Positions 1 to 7,321 of a stretch of DNA of 34,161 nt are shown here, one piece after another. The translations under genes were made by a program, and so were the position numbers. Below the pieces are notes generated by a model. The model had not been told where the DNA came from. It saw only the letters and a program-made list of their open reading frames with translations, and did not search any database. Source of the DNA: Caballeronia sp. SEWSISQ10-4 2 (GTDB lineage: Bacteria; Pseudomonadota; Gammaproteobacteria; Burkholderiales; Burkholderiaceae); assembly GCF_030464885.1 (NCBI RefSeq), contig NZ_JALPRJ010000083.1, positions 1 through 34,161 of the forward strand, read 5' to 3'. The stretch's first letter is position 1. Every line of letters begins with the position of its first letter.

Positions 1-89
1 AATAGAATAACTAACTTAAACCGACCGCTAACCTGAGCAGCAGCAACCCGGCATCAACCCCGATCGAGTGCGAACGAAAACCCCGTCCA

Positions 90-1475
90 CTAACGCTTCC
101 GAGTACTCCCCGGCGCCGCCCAGCTATCAAGATCCAGAGTGGATCTTTCCACCTCCACCTGACATCCCCAGTCTAGCGGCTGATCCTGATCGAAACGTTT
201 ACCTAACTTCCACGCAATCTCTGCCCGAGCCAACTGCACGCCCATATAAAACGCGTGCCCTCCATCGGCCTCCAGTCCAAGCCCCGGATAAAGCGCAAAC
301 GGATCGCCATCCACGGCATGCCCATCGCGGTTATAGACATGAATGCCATCGGCCGCCACTTGAACCCGGAAATTCGGATCGCGCACTGCCTCCGCAAACA
401 ACGCGATCTCCGCCGCGTCATACGGAAAAGGCCGCTTCGCATGCAGCGCCGATAAATCGCTGCAAATCCCCTTCGGCAAAACCTGCGCCTCACGCGCCAC
501 ATGCATGATCCGCCGCGCGACATCCGCCTCCTTAACCGCGCGCCGCGCATGCAAACTCACCGATGTGGTCAACACCGCGCTAGCCCGCAACTCCGCCGCC
601 ATCCCAAGCAACACCGCATTGATCCCGCTCGTATCGGCTTCGGTCAACTCGGTCACATTGCCAATGCCCATCATGATCCCGATCTCCGGATAACGCGCGC
701 GCAACCCGACATAACGCGCAATCGATGCGGCCAGTCCAAACGGAATGGGATCAAGAATAGGATCCGCGAGAAACGGCCGGTCGCGAGCCAGAAGCGCATC
801 AATCGCAGCATCGAGCGACGCCGGATCGCCCGGTTCCCGTGCAACCAGAATTGGAACGGAAGGCACCTCATCGGCAATCCATAAGGTATCCAGATTAAGA
901 CTCATCAGGTAATCCGCACCCGCCCGGCCACCACGCACGAGTTCTTCCGAACGCATGGAATCCACACTCACGCGATACCCACGCTCCTTGAGCACACGCA
1001 CCGCATCTTCCAAATGCGGAAAAGGTGTCTCAGGCAGGCAACCGATATCGATCACATCGGCGCCCTGATCTGTGTACAAACCGGCCCGCTCCACAATACC
1101 GTCAAGATCGAGCCGCGGCGCATCGACGATCTCCGCGAAAATCTCCGTCTCGTAACGCGACAGATCGAAGTGGCGTGCCTCACGTCCAAAGAACTGCGGC
1201 AGGTCCTTGACCTCTTCCGGACCCCGCTCGACGGGCACGCCGAAATGCCCGCTCAACGCATCGAGATCGCCCCGGCATCGCCCAGGCACGATCATCCGCG
1301 TGGCAGCAAGCGGCACGGCCACGCGCCGGCGGATCATGTCGGCCGTCATCAACGCCGCTACCTGTAGCCCGATCTCGCGGACTTCCCAGGTGAACGGCGT
1401 CGGCGCCATGCTTTCAAGCACCCGATGCAAGCTGCGTTCGGCAAGCCTGCCAGTCAGGAAGACGATGTGGTCCAT
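90..1475 (-). CDS. Dihydropteroate synthase-like protein (DUF6513 type) of the H4MPT gene set
   Basis: 461 aa, ATG start. The central part reads as a dihydropteroate synthase-like TIM barrel: GADVIDIG at about residues 138-145, VSVDSMRS at 169-176 and a Asp-Pro rich strand near 240. The N-terminal ~130 residues are unlike classical FolP. Proteins of this kind are known companions of the H4MPT genes in methylotrophic bacteria and are thought to act in cofactor biosynthesis; the exact reaction is not established. The first codon lies 22 bp inside the preceding flavoprotein gene and has no clear ribosome binding site of its own, so translation is probably coupled. It is the last gene of the unit regulator-flavoprotein-this gene. 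Family assignment is fairly sure, role is inferred. Confidence 0.85.
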   Translation of the reverse strand: MDHIVFLTGRLAERSLHRVLESMAPTPFTWEVREIGLQVAALMTADMIRRRVAVPLAATRMIVPGRCRGDLDALSGHFGVPVERGPEEVKDLPQFFGREARHFDLSRYETEIFAEIVDAPRLDLDGIVERAGLYTDQGADVIDIGCLPETPFPHLEDAVRVLKERGYRVSVDSMRSEELVRGGRAGADYLMSLNLDTLWIADEVPSVPILVAREPGDPASLDAAIDALLARDRPFLADPILDPIPFGLAASIARYVGLRARYPEIGIMMGIGNVTELTEADTSGINAVLLGMAAELRASAVLTTSVSLHARRAVKEADVARRIMHVAREAQVLPKGICSDLSALHAKRPFPYDAAEIALFAEAVRDPNFRVQVAADGIHVYNRDGHAVDGDPFALYPGLGLEADGGHAFYMGVQLARAEIAWKLGKRFDQDQPLDWGCQVEVERSTLDLDSWAAPGSTRKR

Positions 1476-2083
1476 GCGAGCCCGAGCGTCAACAGCCGTT
1501 GATCGAGCGCCGCTTTCAACTCATCGAGCGAGCGCGCCACCGTCGTGTATTCGATCAGCGCCAGTTGCTCCACATGCCGGAGTTCGACGCTGCGCGGACG
1601 CACCTCGACCCATTCATGCGGGCTCTGGGTGATCACGCTCGGCGCCGTGTCACATGCGAAAACAATGCCCGGTATGCATTGCTTGCCAGCCTGCGCGAAC
1701 AGGTTGGTCGGCAGCGTGTCGGAAATCCCCAGAACACACTTGGCAACGGTGTTGCTCGTCGCGGGCGCGATCACGACCGTATGATATTTGCCCTCATAAA
1801 GCATGCCGACCGGTACGCCGCTTGCACTGTTGTCGCGCAACACCCGAAAATGCTCGCGCAGTTTCGGCAACGGCCAACCATAAAGCGGCAGCACTTCCTC
1901 TCCCGCCGCCGACAGAAACAAGTCCACGCCCGGCAGCTTGCGCGCAAGTTCGATGGATTCCTCGATCATGTGGCCCGACCCGGTCACGCACCACGCAAAA
2001 CCCGCATCGGGCTTGAACTGGTCAAGCCTGCGAGCGGGCGAGGGTGAAGCCGAAGACGAACCGGAACCCGAAGGCACGCTCAT
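1454..2083 (-). CDS. dmrB: Flavoprotein, DmrB-like dihydromethanopterin reductase
   Basis: 209 aa. After a Ser/Pro-rich N-terminal stretch, the protein reads as the flavoprotein (FMN-binding) fold with a GSGHMIEES segment near the N-terminus and the VIAPATSNTVAKCVLGISD segment typical of phosphopantothenoylcysteine decarboxylase-like flavoproteins. DmrB proteins reduce dihydromethanopterin to tetrahydromethanopterin, the last step needed to make the active cofactor, and DmrB-like proteins are known in Burkholderia. Its ATG overlaps the stop of the upstream sigma-54 activator gene as ATGA (2080-2083), and its 3' end overlaps the DHPS-like gene by 22 bp. The context in an H4MPT island supports the DmrB call over other flavoproteins of this fold; the assignment to the exact enzyme is inference. 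Confidence 0.78.
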   Translation of the reverse strand: MSVPSGSGSSSASPSPARRLDQFKPDAGFAWCVTGSGHMIEESIELARKLPGVDLFLSAAGEEVLPLYGWPLPKLREHFRVLRDNSASGVPVGMLYEGKYHTVVIAPATSNTVAKCVLGISDTLPTNLFAQAGKQCIPGIVFACDTAPSVITQSPHEWVEVRPRSVELRHVEQLALIEYTTVARSLDELKAALDQRLLTLGLAWTTSSS

Positions 2084-4158
2084 GAGTCCGTCGGCGCAGG
2101 GGATCCATCATGCGATAGCCGGATATGCAGGCGGTGCATCTTCCGGTACAGGGTGTTGCGGCTGATGCCGAGCCCTTTTGCCACGCTGCTGACGTTCCAG
2201 CGATGCTCATCGAGCAACTCGAGCACGGTCTCGCGCTCCTTGACCTGGATTGCGTTGAGCTCGGAGGTATCGGCGGCGTCGGCTGAATGAGTGAAGTTGC
2301 CGATTGCAGGCGTGCTACCCGTGGCCATCCCCAGCCGCGCGGCGGACGTTGCGCCCGCGTACTGCACGATCTCGACCGGCAGATGCGAACAGTCGATCTC
2401 CGAACCATCGCACAACGCTATCGCCATTTGCAGCACATGGCGTAACTGGCGGATGTTGCCCGGCCATGCGTAGTTCAACAGCGCATGCCGCGCTTCGGCG
2501 CTAAGCGTCGGCGCATCGTCCGATTCGCTGGCAAGCAGATGATGAATCAACGCAAGTGCATCGGCTCGTTCACGCAACGGCGGCAGGTTGATCTCTATAC
2601 CGTTGAGCCGGTAATACAAATCTTCGCGGAATACGCCGGTCTGCACGAGTTCGAGCAGGTTGCGATGGCTCGCGCTGATCAACTGGAAGTCCACCTTCAC
2701 CGTGGTTTCCGCGCCGAGCGGCGTGACCTCGTGTTCCTCTATTACGCGCAGAAGCCTGGCTTGCAAGGCCATCGGCATGTCGCCGATTTCATCGAGAAAC
2801 AGCGTTCCCCCGTTTGCCTGCACGATCTTGCCGCGCCGCCCCTCGCGTTGCGCACCGGTGAACGCGCCGGCGCGATACCCGAACAACTCGCTCTCAATCA
2901 GGTTCTCCGGCAGCGACGCGCAATTCACCGCAACAAAGCTGCCGGCATTGTTCGGGCTGATGCTATGAAGCGCATTCGCAAACACTTCCTTGCCGGTGCC
3001 GGTCTGTCCACGCAGGATGATCGGGATCTTGCGCTGGATCACGCGCACTGCAAGCTGGATCTGCGACGCCATGCGCGGATCGCCGAATTCCAGGTGCGAG
3101 AGTTTCTCCAGCCGCCCGGCCTGGCCCGTTGTGTCTCGTGCTGCCCGCACCGGCCGCGCACGCGTGGCGGTAGTGGACAACGCGCGGCTCGCCGGGTCGT
3201 TCATGAAGATGCGGGACACGCTGGTTGCCGCATCGCGCGGTGTCTGGGCAATCAGGAAGAAGCGGTTGTTCGCGTTCGCGCTATAGACGGTCACCGGGTG
3301 GAACGAGCCGCGGATGCTGCGCGCAATCATGTCTTCGAGCGACACGTTGAACGCTTCCTCGATCCGCTTGCCGCACAACTCGGCATACGAGCGGAAGTCG
3401 AGCTGGAACAGTGCACTGCGGCTCGCAGCGAGCACGACACCGTCGTCGCTCACGGCAAGCTTGCCGGCATGCAGCGTGCCGACAAACTCGGGACGGCTAT
3501 GGAAATGGATCATGTTCGCATGCCGATAACGCGCGTCGATCAAGCGGTTCTCGATCATTTGCCTCGACATGCCGACCAGCACGAGCGAGTGTTGTTGCAG
3601 CAGCTTGGAACGGCTGGTGACGTCGAGCACGCCGGCCACTTCGCCGCGATCGTTGAAGATGGGCGCGGCCGAACAGGTGAGCGACGTATAGCGGGGATAA
3701 AAATGCTCATGCTGATAAACCGCAATGCATTCGCGCTCGGCGAGGCAGGTTCCCATGCCATTGGTGCCGGCTTCGCGTTCACTCCATAACGCGCCCACGC
3801 GCAGGCCATCGGCTGCTATCGCTTCACCGAACGGTACGGAGGCAACCTGATGCACGATCACGCCGTCCGCATCGACGAGCACGACCGCCAGTTCGGGATC
3901 GGCGAGTTGCTGGTAGAGCGTGGTCATCTCCAGCTTCGAGCACGCGATGAGATCGCTGGCGGCTTCGCGCCGCGCTGTGAGTTCCTGCTGCGTCAGCACC
4001 GGCGGCATGACAAAACGCGCCGGGTCGAGCCTGAACTCCTTCAGGCAACGCGTCCACGACTGAGCGACTGAATCGCTGGTGGGACGCGTCGGCAACTGGT
4101 TATTGACGATATTCAGTACTTCCCGGACGTGAACGTTACTCTCAGCAAGCGACGACAT
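2080..4158 (-). CDS. Sigma-54-dependent activator (AcoR-like, GAF-AAA+-Fis)
   Basis: 692 aa from the ATG at 4158, which has GGAG nine bases upstream; an in-frame extension to 4281 lacks such a site and does not look like protein. The N-terminal half is an AcoR-type sensory region with a GAF-like part (roughly 70-210). The AAA+ domain has Walker A GQTGTGKE near residue 383, the sigma-54 contact motif GAFTGA near 430 and Walker B GGTLFLDEIGD after it. The C-terminus has a Fis-type helix-turn-helix (VAKGLGISRNTLYRKM). All catalytic motifs are intact, so it should open sigma-54 promoters. The gene is coupled (ATGA) to the DmrB-like gene, placing the regulator inside the H4MPT island. I infer that it drives the sigma-54 promoters at 13116-13131 and 13361-13376. 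The inducer is unknown; a C1 compound or a lanthanide-linked signal are guesses. Confidence 0.92.
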   Translation of the reverse strand: MSSLAESNVHVREVLNIVNNQLPTRPTSDSVAQSWTRCLKEFRLDPARFVMPPVLTQQELTARREAASDLIACSKLEMTTLYQQLADPELAVVLVDADGVIVHQVASVPFGEAIAADGLRVGALWSEREAGTNGMGTCLAERECIAVYQHEHFYPRYTSLTCSAAPIFNDRGEVAGVLDVTSRSKLLQQHSLVLVGMSRQMIENRLIDARYRHANMIHFHSRPEFVGTLHAGKLAVSDDGVVLAASRSALFQLDFRSYAELCGKRIEEAFNVSLEDMIARSIRGSFHPVTVYSANANNRFFLIAQTPRDAATSVSRIFMNDPASRALSTTATRARPVRAARDTTGQAGRLEKLSHLEFGDPRMASQIQLAVRVIQRKIPIILRGQTGTGKEVFANALHSISPNNAGSFVAVNCASLPENLIESELFGYRAGAFTGAQREGRRGKIVQANGGTLFLDEIGDMPMALQARLLRVIEEHEVTPLGAETTVKVDFQLISASHRNLLELVQTGVFREDLYYRLNGIEINLPPLRERADALALIHHLLASESDDAPTLSAEARHALLNYAWPGNIRQLRHVLQMAIALCDGSEIDCSHLPVEIVQYAGATSAARLGMATGSTPAIGNFTHSADAADTSELNAIQVKERETVLELLDEHRWNVSSVAKGLGISRNTLYRKMHRLHIRLSHDGSPAPTDS

Positions 4159-4186
4159 GGGGCTTGTCTCCGGGGCGTCCGGTCGT

Positions 4187-4206
4187 GCCTGCGAGAGTTC
4201 GCAGGC
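4187..4206. promoter_or_regulatory. Perfect 8-4-8 inverted repeat in the activator leader
   Basis: Arms GCCTGCGA and TCGCAGGC are separated by four bases and lie about 30-50 bp upstream of the activator start codon. It could be an operator for autoregulation or an RNA hairpin in the leader. Only the symmetry is seen; function is inferred. Confidence 0.4.
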
Positions 4207-4409
4207 TACTCCGGCGCCGTATCTATGGTATTCCCCCGCGCTGCATGTTTCTCTGCACGCATGCGCACGAAGCGGGTACATCTCAGCGTTTAATAAAAAA
4301 ACCCAGCGTTCGCAAAACTTTACATCTGATGACGCCCGGGTTCAATAAGTAGTCGCGTTAGTGTTAGCAAGTGCGCCCGTTTTTTGCTTGGCATTTAGCG
4401 GAACTGTAC

Positions 4410-4421
4410 ATGCGTACGCAT
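4410..4421. promoter_or_regulatory. 12-bp perfect palindrome between activator and folB
   Basis: ATGCGTACGCAT lies in the middle of the divergent intergenic region. It is a candidate operator on symmetry alone and could be chance. Confidence 0.25.
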
Positions 4422-4568
4422 TAGCACGCACGTCAGGCAGTCAGAGCGCGTTGGAGCCGTTACGCGTCGCAGAATGCTTACATGTTGTATCGATTCCGCG
4501 ACACACACCGGTTCGACCATTCATTTATTACCCGAACTTTTCCGGCATCCCGGCAACGGAGACCATTC

Positions 4569-5102
4569 ATGGAGCTTTTCGATGCGGTTCGAAACATGCG
4601 CATTTCCCCGGGCGCGCCGCAGGGCGCACAGGCCGATGCGATCACGCCCCGGCCTGCCGTCGATTCCGCGCCGCCAGCCGTGAGCGATGTGCCCATGGAC
4701 GTGGTCTATATCAAGGGTTTCACCGGGCAAACAGTGATAGGCATTGATGTGAGCGAACTGCGGGACCCGCAACCCGTGCGCATCAATCTCACGATCGGCG
4801 TGCCGTCGATCCGGGCCTGCGAGACGGATCGCATTGAGGATACGGTGAATTATGCGGCGGTTCACGACGCGCTGCATGGACTGCTGGCTACGCATGGCGT
4901 GCAGTTGCTCGAACGGCTGGCCGAGAAAATTGCTCAGCTGCTGATCGCGGATTTCGGGGCGCATTGGGTGCGGGTATCGGTTGCGAAACCGGGCAAGTTC
5001 GACGACGTGGAATCGGTCGGAGTTTTGATTGAACGCAGGAAGCCGGCTCGCGAACAGTATGCGACGTGCGCGTTCCTCGGAGAAGGATTGATCCCGAACT
5101 AA
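4569..5102 (+). CDS. folB: Dihydroneopterin aldolase-like protein (FolB family)
   Basis: 177 aa from the ATG at 4569, which has GGAGA six bases upstream; a longer frame to 4482 lacks a ribosome binding site. The FolB-type T-fold begins near residue 43 (MDVVYIKGFTGQTVIGID) and contains the characteristic strand PVRINLTIGV, the DTVNYAAVHDAL helix and the LLERLAEKIAQ segment. FolB cleaves 7,8-dihydroneopterin to 6-hydroxymethyldihydropterin, the shared pterin precursor of folate and methanopterin. The 42-residue N-terminal extension is Pro/Ala rich and absent from ordinary FolB. Placement beside fae, dmrB and the DHPS-like gene suggests a paralogue dedicated to methanopterin. Aldolase identity is likely; the dedication to H4MPT is inferred. 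Confidence 0.85.
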   Translation: MELFDAVRNMRISPGAPQGAQADAITPRPAVDSAPPAVSDVPMDVVYIKGFTGQTVIGIDVSELRDPQPVRINLTIGVPSIRACETDRIEDTVNYAAVHDALHGLLATHGVQLLERLAEKIAQLLIADFGAHWVRVSVAKPGKFDDVESVGVLIERRKPAREQYATCAFLGEGLIPN

Positions 5103-5123
5103 TAGAAAATAGTAAGCACGCTT

Positions 5124-5151
5124 AGCAGCCCTTCGCCTAGCAAGGGCTGTT
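5124..5151. terminator. Bidirectional stem-loop between convergent genes
   Basis: CAGCCCTT (5126-5133) pairs with AAGGGCTG (5142-5149) around an eight-base loop, between the stop of folB and the stop of the convergent secreted-protein gene. The T-tract is short on both sides, so it is a weak intrinsic terminator candidate. Confidence 0.5.
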
Positions 5152-5189
5152 CCCGCTCCCGTGAGCCTCAATTCAGTTTCAACTCGGCT

Positions 5190-5612
5190 TTACTTACCCG
5201 CCGACGCGGACTTCGTCACACCACACGCGCGAAATGCCTCGGTTTGAATCGAGCGAAAGTTCTTTGTTTGGGCCTTGGCACGATCCACGCGAAACTCATT
5301 GCCGCCTTCGCCGCCGAGCGTCGAATATTTGGAGAAGGTCATTTGCTCGACGTAGTCGTCGTAGGGAAGAACCGCCGCAATATGGTCGATCGCGCACGAA
5401 CACTTGTACACGTTGGCGAAGTCGTGGCCATTGTCATCCATGCACCCCAGCACGTATTCAACGCGGCCCTGGGTCGGGTAATCGTTGCCTTGCGCCGGAT
5501 TGCCAGCGGCGGCCGCCGGAACGGGAGCGGTAGCCGGGTCCGCCGCTAACACCAGCGACGGAGCAAGCACGAGGCAGGCAATCAGCAGCCGCGTGCGACA
5601 TCGGGAAGTCAT
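5190..5612 (-). CDS. Secreted Cys-containing protein of unknown function downstream of fae
   Basis: 140 aa, ATG with a GAGG ribosome binding site. Residues 1-23 form a signal peptide (VLA cleavage site), so the protein is probably periplasmic. The mature part has an unusual cysteine arrangement: Cys57, then thirteen residues, then CSC at 71-73 followed by AIDHIAAVLPYDDYVE, and a last cysteine at 130. There is no CXXCH, so it is not a c-type cytochrome. It lies 149 bp downstream of fae on the same strand and may share its transcript. From memory, proteins with a similar C-x-C-x-IDxIA core occur near PQQ alcohol dehydrogenase genes, but I cannot name a function. Metal or redox roles are possible and untested. 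Confidence 0.75.
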   Translation of the reverse strand: MTSRCRTRLLIACLVLAPSLVLAADPATAPVPAAAAGNPAQGNDYPTQGRVEYVLGCMDDNGHDFANVYKCSCAIDHIAAVLPYDDYVEQMTFSKYSTLGGEGGNEFRVDRAKAQTKNFRSIQTEAFRACGVTKSASAGK

Positions 5613-5761
5613 GCCAGAGCCTCTGCAAAAACGTTATTCATCGGTTGAATGGAGGGCGGGCCGCATGTTTCGGGTGAAGGGTGCGGCCTCGTCCGGATCT
5701 GCTCGTTGCTTGAGTTGCTCGTGCTCGTCGATAACACTGCGTCGTAAAACCGCGCCGCGTT

Positions 5762-6271
5762 TCAGTTCGGTGCAAACGGATGCGCGACCGTCGCTTTCTT
5801 CGCGACCACTTCCGCAGCGCTCGGCTCGCCAGCAACGGCACGCTGGATCGCTTCGCGGGTTGCCTTGTAGTTGTACTCCTGGATCTTCTTGTCGTCGTTG
5901 GCTTCCCAGTGAATGAACACACCTACGCAAACGAAAACGTCGTCGGCTTCGTCCTTCGGGATGGTGCCGTCTTCCACACTGTCCGCCACTGCGAGCGCGA
6001 CGGCATGCTGTGCGGGACCGAACATCTGGACGGCCTGCTTTGCGCCCTTGATGGTGACCTTGTTGAACATCACCGTATTCGGACGGGTGATCAGATTAGG
6101 CGCGACAACCGCCAGCAGCGATGTAAAGCCATCCTTGTTATTGGTCAGGGCGTTGCAGAACGCGGTTTCGACTGCAGAACCGCGCGGTCCAATCAGCAAG
6201 TCGATATGAGCGACTTCGTTACCGTCGCCAACTAGCGACTCGCCTACCATGACGCGGTTGATCTTGGCCAT
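5762..6271 (-). CDS. fae: Formaldehyde-activating enzyme
   Basis: 169 aa, the usual Fae length. Fae condenses formaldehyde with H4MPT to methylene-H4MPT in the cytoplasm, the entry step of the pathway. The N-terminus carries VGESLVGDGNEVAHIDLLIG, with the His that serves as catalytic base in the family, followed by the GPRGSAVETAFCNAL segment and TRPNTVMFNKVTIK, all strongly Fae-like. The ATG has GGAGG upstream (minus strand, about 6281). It is separated from the upstream CitG-like gene by 159 bp that hold a possible own promoter (6377-6392) and a short upstream frame (6244-6366). Its product feeds MtdB and Mch encoded a few kb upstream. Confidence 0.97.
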   Translation of the reverse strand: MAKINRVMVGESLVGDGNEVAHIDLLIGPRGSAVETAFCNALTNNKDGFTSLLAVVAPNLITRPNTVMFNKVTIKGAKQAVQMFGPAQHAVALAVADSVEDGTIPKDEADDVFVCVGVFIHWEANDDKKIQEYNYKATREAIQRAVAGEPSAAEVVAKKATVAHPFAPN

Positions 6272-6366
6272 GCTGTTCCTCCAGTGATTGGATATTGAAT
6301 GTGCCCGCTTGCGGTCAGTTCGCGAATGGCGCGGGTGGGCGCCGCCCGGAACTGTGTGAGAACCAT
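6244..6366 (-). other. Possible upstream frame overlapping the fae start
   Basis: A 40-codon frame begins at ATG 6366 with AGGA six bases upstream and ends 28 bp inside fae in another frame. The sequence around its start (AGGAACAGCCATGG) nearly repeats that of the fae start (AGGAACAGCATGG). It could modulate fae translation, or be the relic of a small duplication. The peptide is unlike any family I recognise. Confidence 0.25.
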
Positions 6367-6376
6367 GGCTGTTCCT

Positions 6377-6392
6377 ATCATGTTCCGTGCCA
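6377..6392 (-). promoter_or_regulatory. fae: Weak sigma-54-like promoter upstream of fae
   Basis: On the minus strand the sequence has a perfect -24 element TGGCACG, four bases, then ATGAT where TTGC(A/T) is expected. The invariant -12 GC is GA here, which weakens the call. The predicted start falls near 6366. The same activator as for the main operon could act here, but this is inference. Confidence 0.35.
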
Positions 6393-6430
6393 ATTGGAGC
6401 CCTTCACCGGGTCTTCCCGGGGCTACGCGC

Positions 6431-7321
6431 TCAGATGCGGTCCAGGACTCCCGCGACGAACAACGTCGCGACCGTGAGATCCGCGCTCGTGCCGGGGTTG
6501 ATGGCCTGCGCCTTGAGCTCGGCGTCCCATGCGCCGAGGGTGAGCAATTCGTCGGCGAGGGTGTCGCGGGCCAGTGCGCGGTGCATCGCTTCATACTGGC
6601 TGCGTGCCTCGCGCGTGACACTCTGCGCCACCGGCAGACCGTGCTTGCGCACAATGTGTGAATCGGGCCAGCCGCTCAGGAAGGCGAGGAACACGTCGAG
6701 CGTGACAACCGTGGCGGGTTGGGATTGTCCCGATTGTTGAGCGTGGCGCGCGGTGTCGAGGCCGGTTTCGAATACATCGTGAAATCCATTCGCATACTGG
6801 CGCGCGATGCTGTCGCGGTCGGCCGCCAGCGACATCGCGGTGCGAAGATCGACGGTGGGTAACTCGTGAACCGATTGTTCGGGCGCGTCGCCCAGGCCAC
6901 CGGGGTTGGCGAGCGCGATTGCGCGGTAGGCGGCGCGGGCATCGTCCAGATCGAGCGTTGCGAGCACCCGTTCCGTTGCAGTGCGCCATGCCACGTCGTC
7001 TGCGGGGCTGTCGGCGAGCAAGTCGAGTGCGGCTGCAAGTGGCGCTACGAGCAACACGATGCCGAGGTTCGTATTGCAGCCGGCCACGTCGCGTGTGCGG
7101 CTGACCGCATCGAGAATGCGCGCGCCGACCGTTGCGCCATGGGTGAACAATGCGCTTGCAGCGGCGTCAGCGCTCGCGATGAACTGCGCGGCCGTCATGC
7201 CGTGCCCCGCGCTGTCGACGCTGACGTTGCCGGGTTTCATGGTCTCTACATCGAGCCGGCAAGCACGCAAAAACGCTGCTCGTGCCCTCGCGGGCGAGGA
7301 CGGGTCATGTGGTGAGTCCAT
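6431..7321 (-). CDS. CitG-like (triphosphoribosyl-dephospho-CoA synthase family) protein
   Basis: 296 aa. The N-terminal half has the family pattern KPGNVSVDSAGHGMT near residues 29-43 and CNTNLGIVLLVAPLA near 80-95; later DSHIVRKHG and a C-terminal NPGTSADLTVATLFVAGV match CitG/MdcB-type proteins. True CitG makes the citrate lyase prosthetic group, but no citrate or malonate decarboxylase genes are here. Homologues are a known part of H4MPT gene clusters, where a pyrophosphoryl- or ribosyl-transfer step in methanopterin or methylofuran assembly is plausible but not shown. The ATG lies 17 bp inside the preceding RimK-like gene, indicating tight coupling. Confidence 0.85.
   Translation of the reverse strand: MDSPHDPSSPARARAAFLRACRLDVETMKPGNVSVDSAGHGMTAAQFIASADAAASALFTHGATVGARILDAVSRTRDVAGCNTNLGIVLLVAPLAAALDLLADSPADDVAWRTATERVLATLDLDDARAAYRAIALANPGGLGDAPEQSVHELPTVDLRTAMSLAADRDSIARQYANGFHDVFETGLDTARHAQQSGQSQPATVVTLDVFLAFLSGWPDSHIVRKHGLPVAQSVTREARSQYEAMHRALARDTLADELLTLGAWDAELKAQAINPGTSADLTVATLFVAGVLDRI

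Larger units (their letters stand above)
4159..4568. other. Divergent intergenic region between activator and folB-like genes
   Basis: 410 bp without a convincing gene. It holds the leader of the sigma-54 activator (with a perfect 8-4-8 inverted repeat at 4187-4206), a 12-bp perfect palindrome at 4410-4421, an A/T-rich stretch around 4290-4330 and the ribosome binding site of folB (GGAGA at about 4559). I found no sigma-54 consensus here in either direction, so these two genes probably use sigma-70-type promoters, which I could not place with confidence. Confidence 0.6.

Noticed and set aside
68..508. Plus-strand frame at the left end
   Set aside because: Pro/Arg/His-rich translation opposite the 3' part of the DHPS-like gene, with no ribosome binding site.
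2485..3789. 434-codon plus-strand open frame opposite the sigma-54 activator
   Set aside because: Antisense to an intact activator with all AAA+ motifs; no recognisable domain.
4491..4505. GATT and GACACA near folB, similar to one arm of the 13244-13271 repeat
   Set aside because: No matching second arm and spacing differs; not enough for a site.
6452..6470. Perfect 7-5-7 inverted repeat CGCGACG/CGTCGCG
   Set aside because: Inside the 3' end of the CitG-like coding sequence where GC-rich codons make such symmetry common; no supporting context.
6650..6660. CACA-N3-TGTG resembling the core of the 13250-13264 repeat, upstream of fae
   Set aside because: Lies within the CitG-like coding sequence, has only 4-bp arms, and one such match per window is expected by chance.
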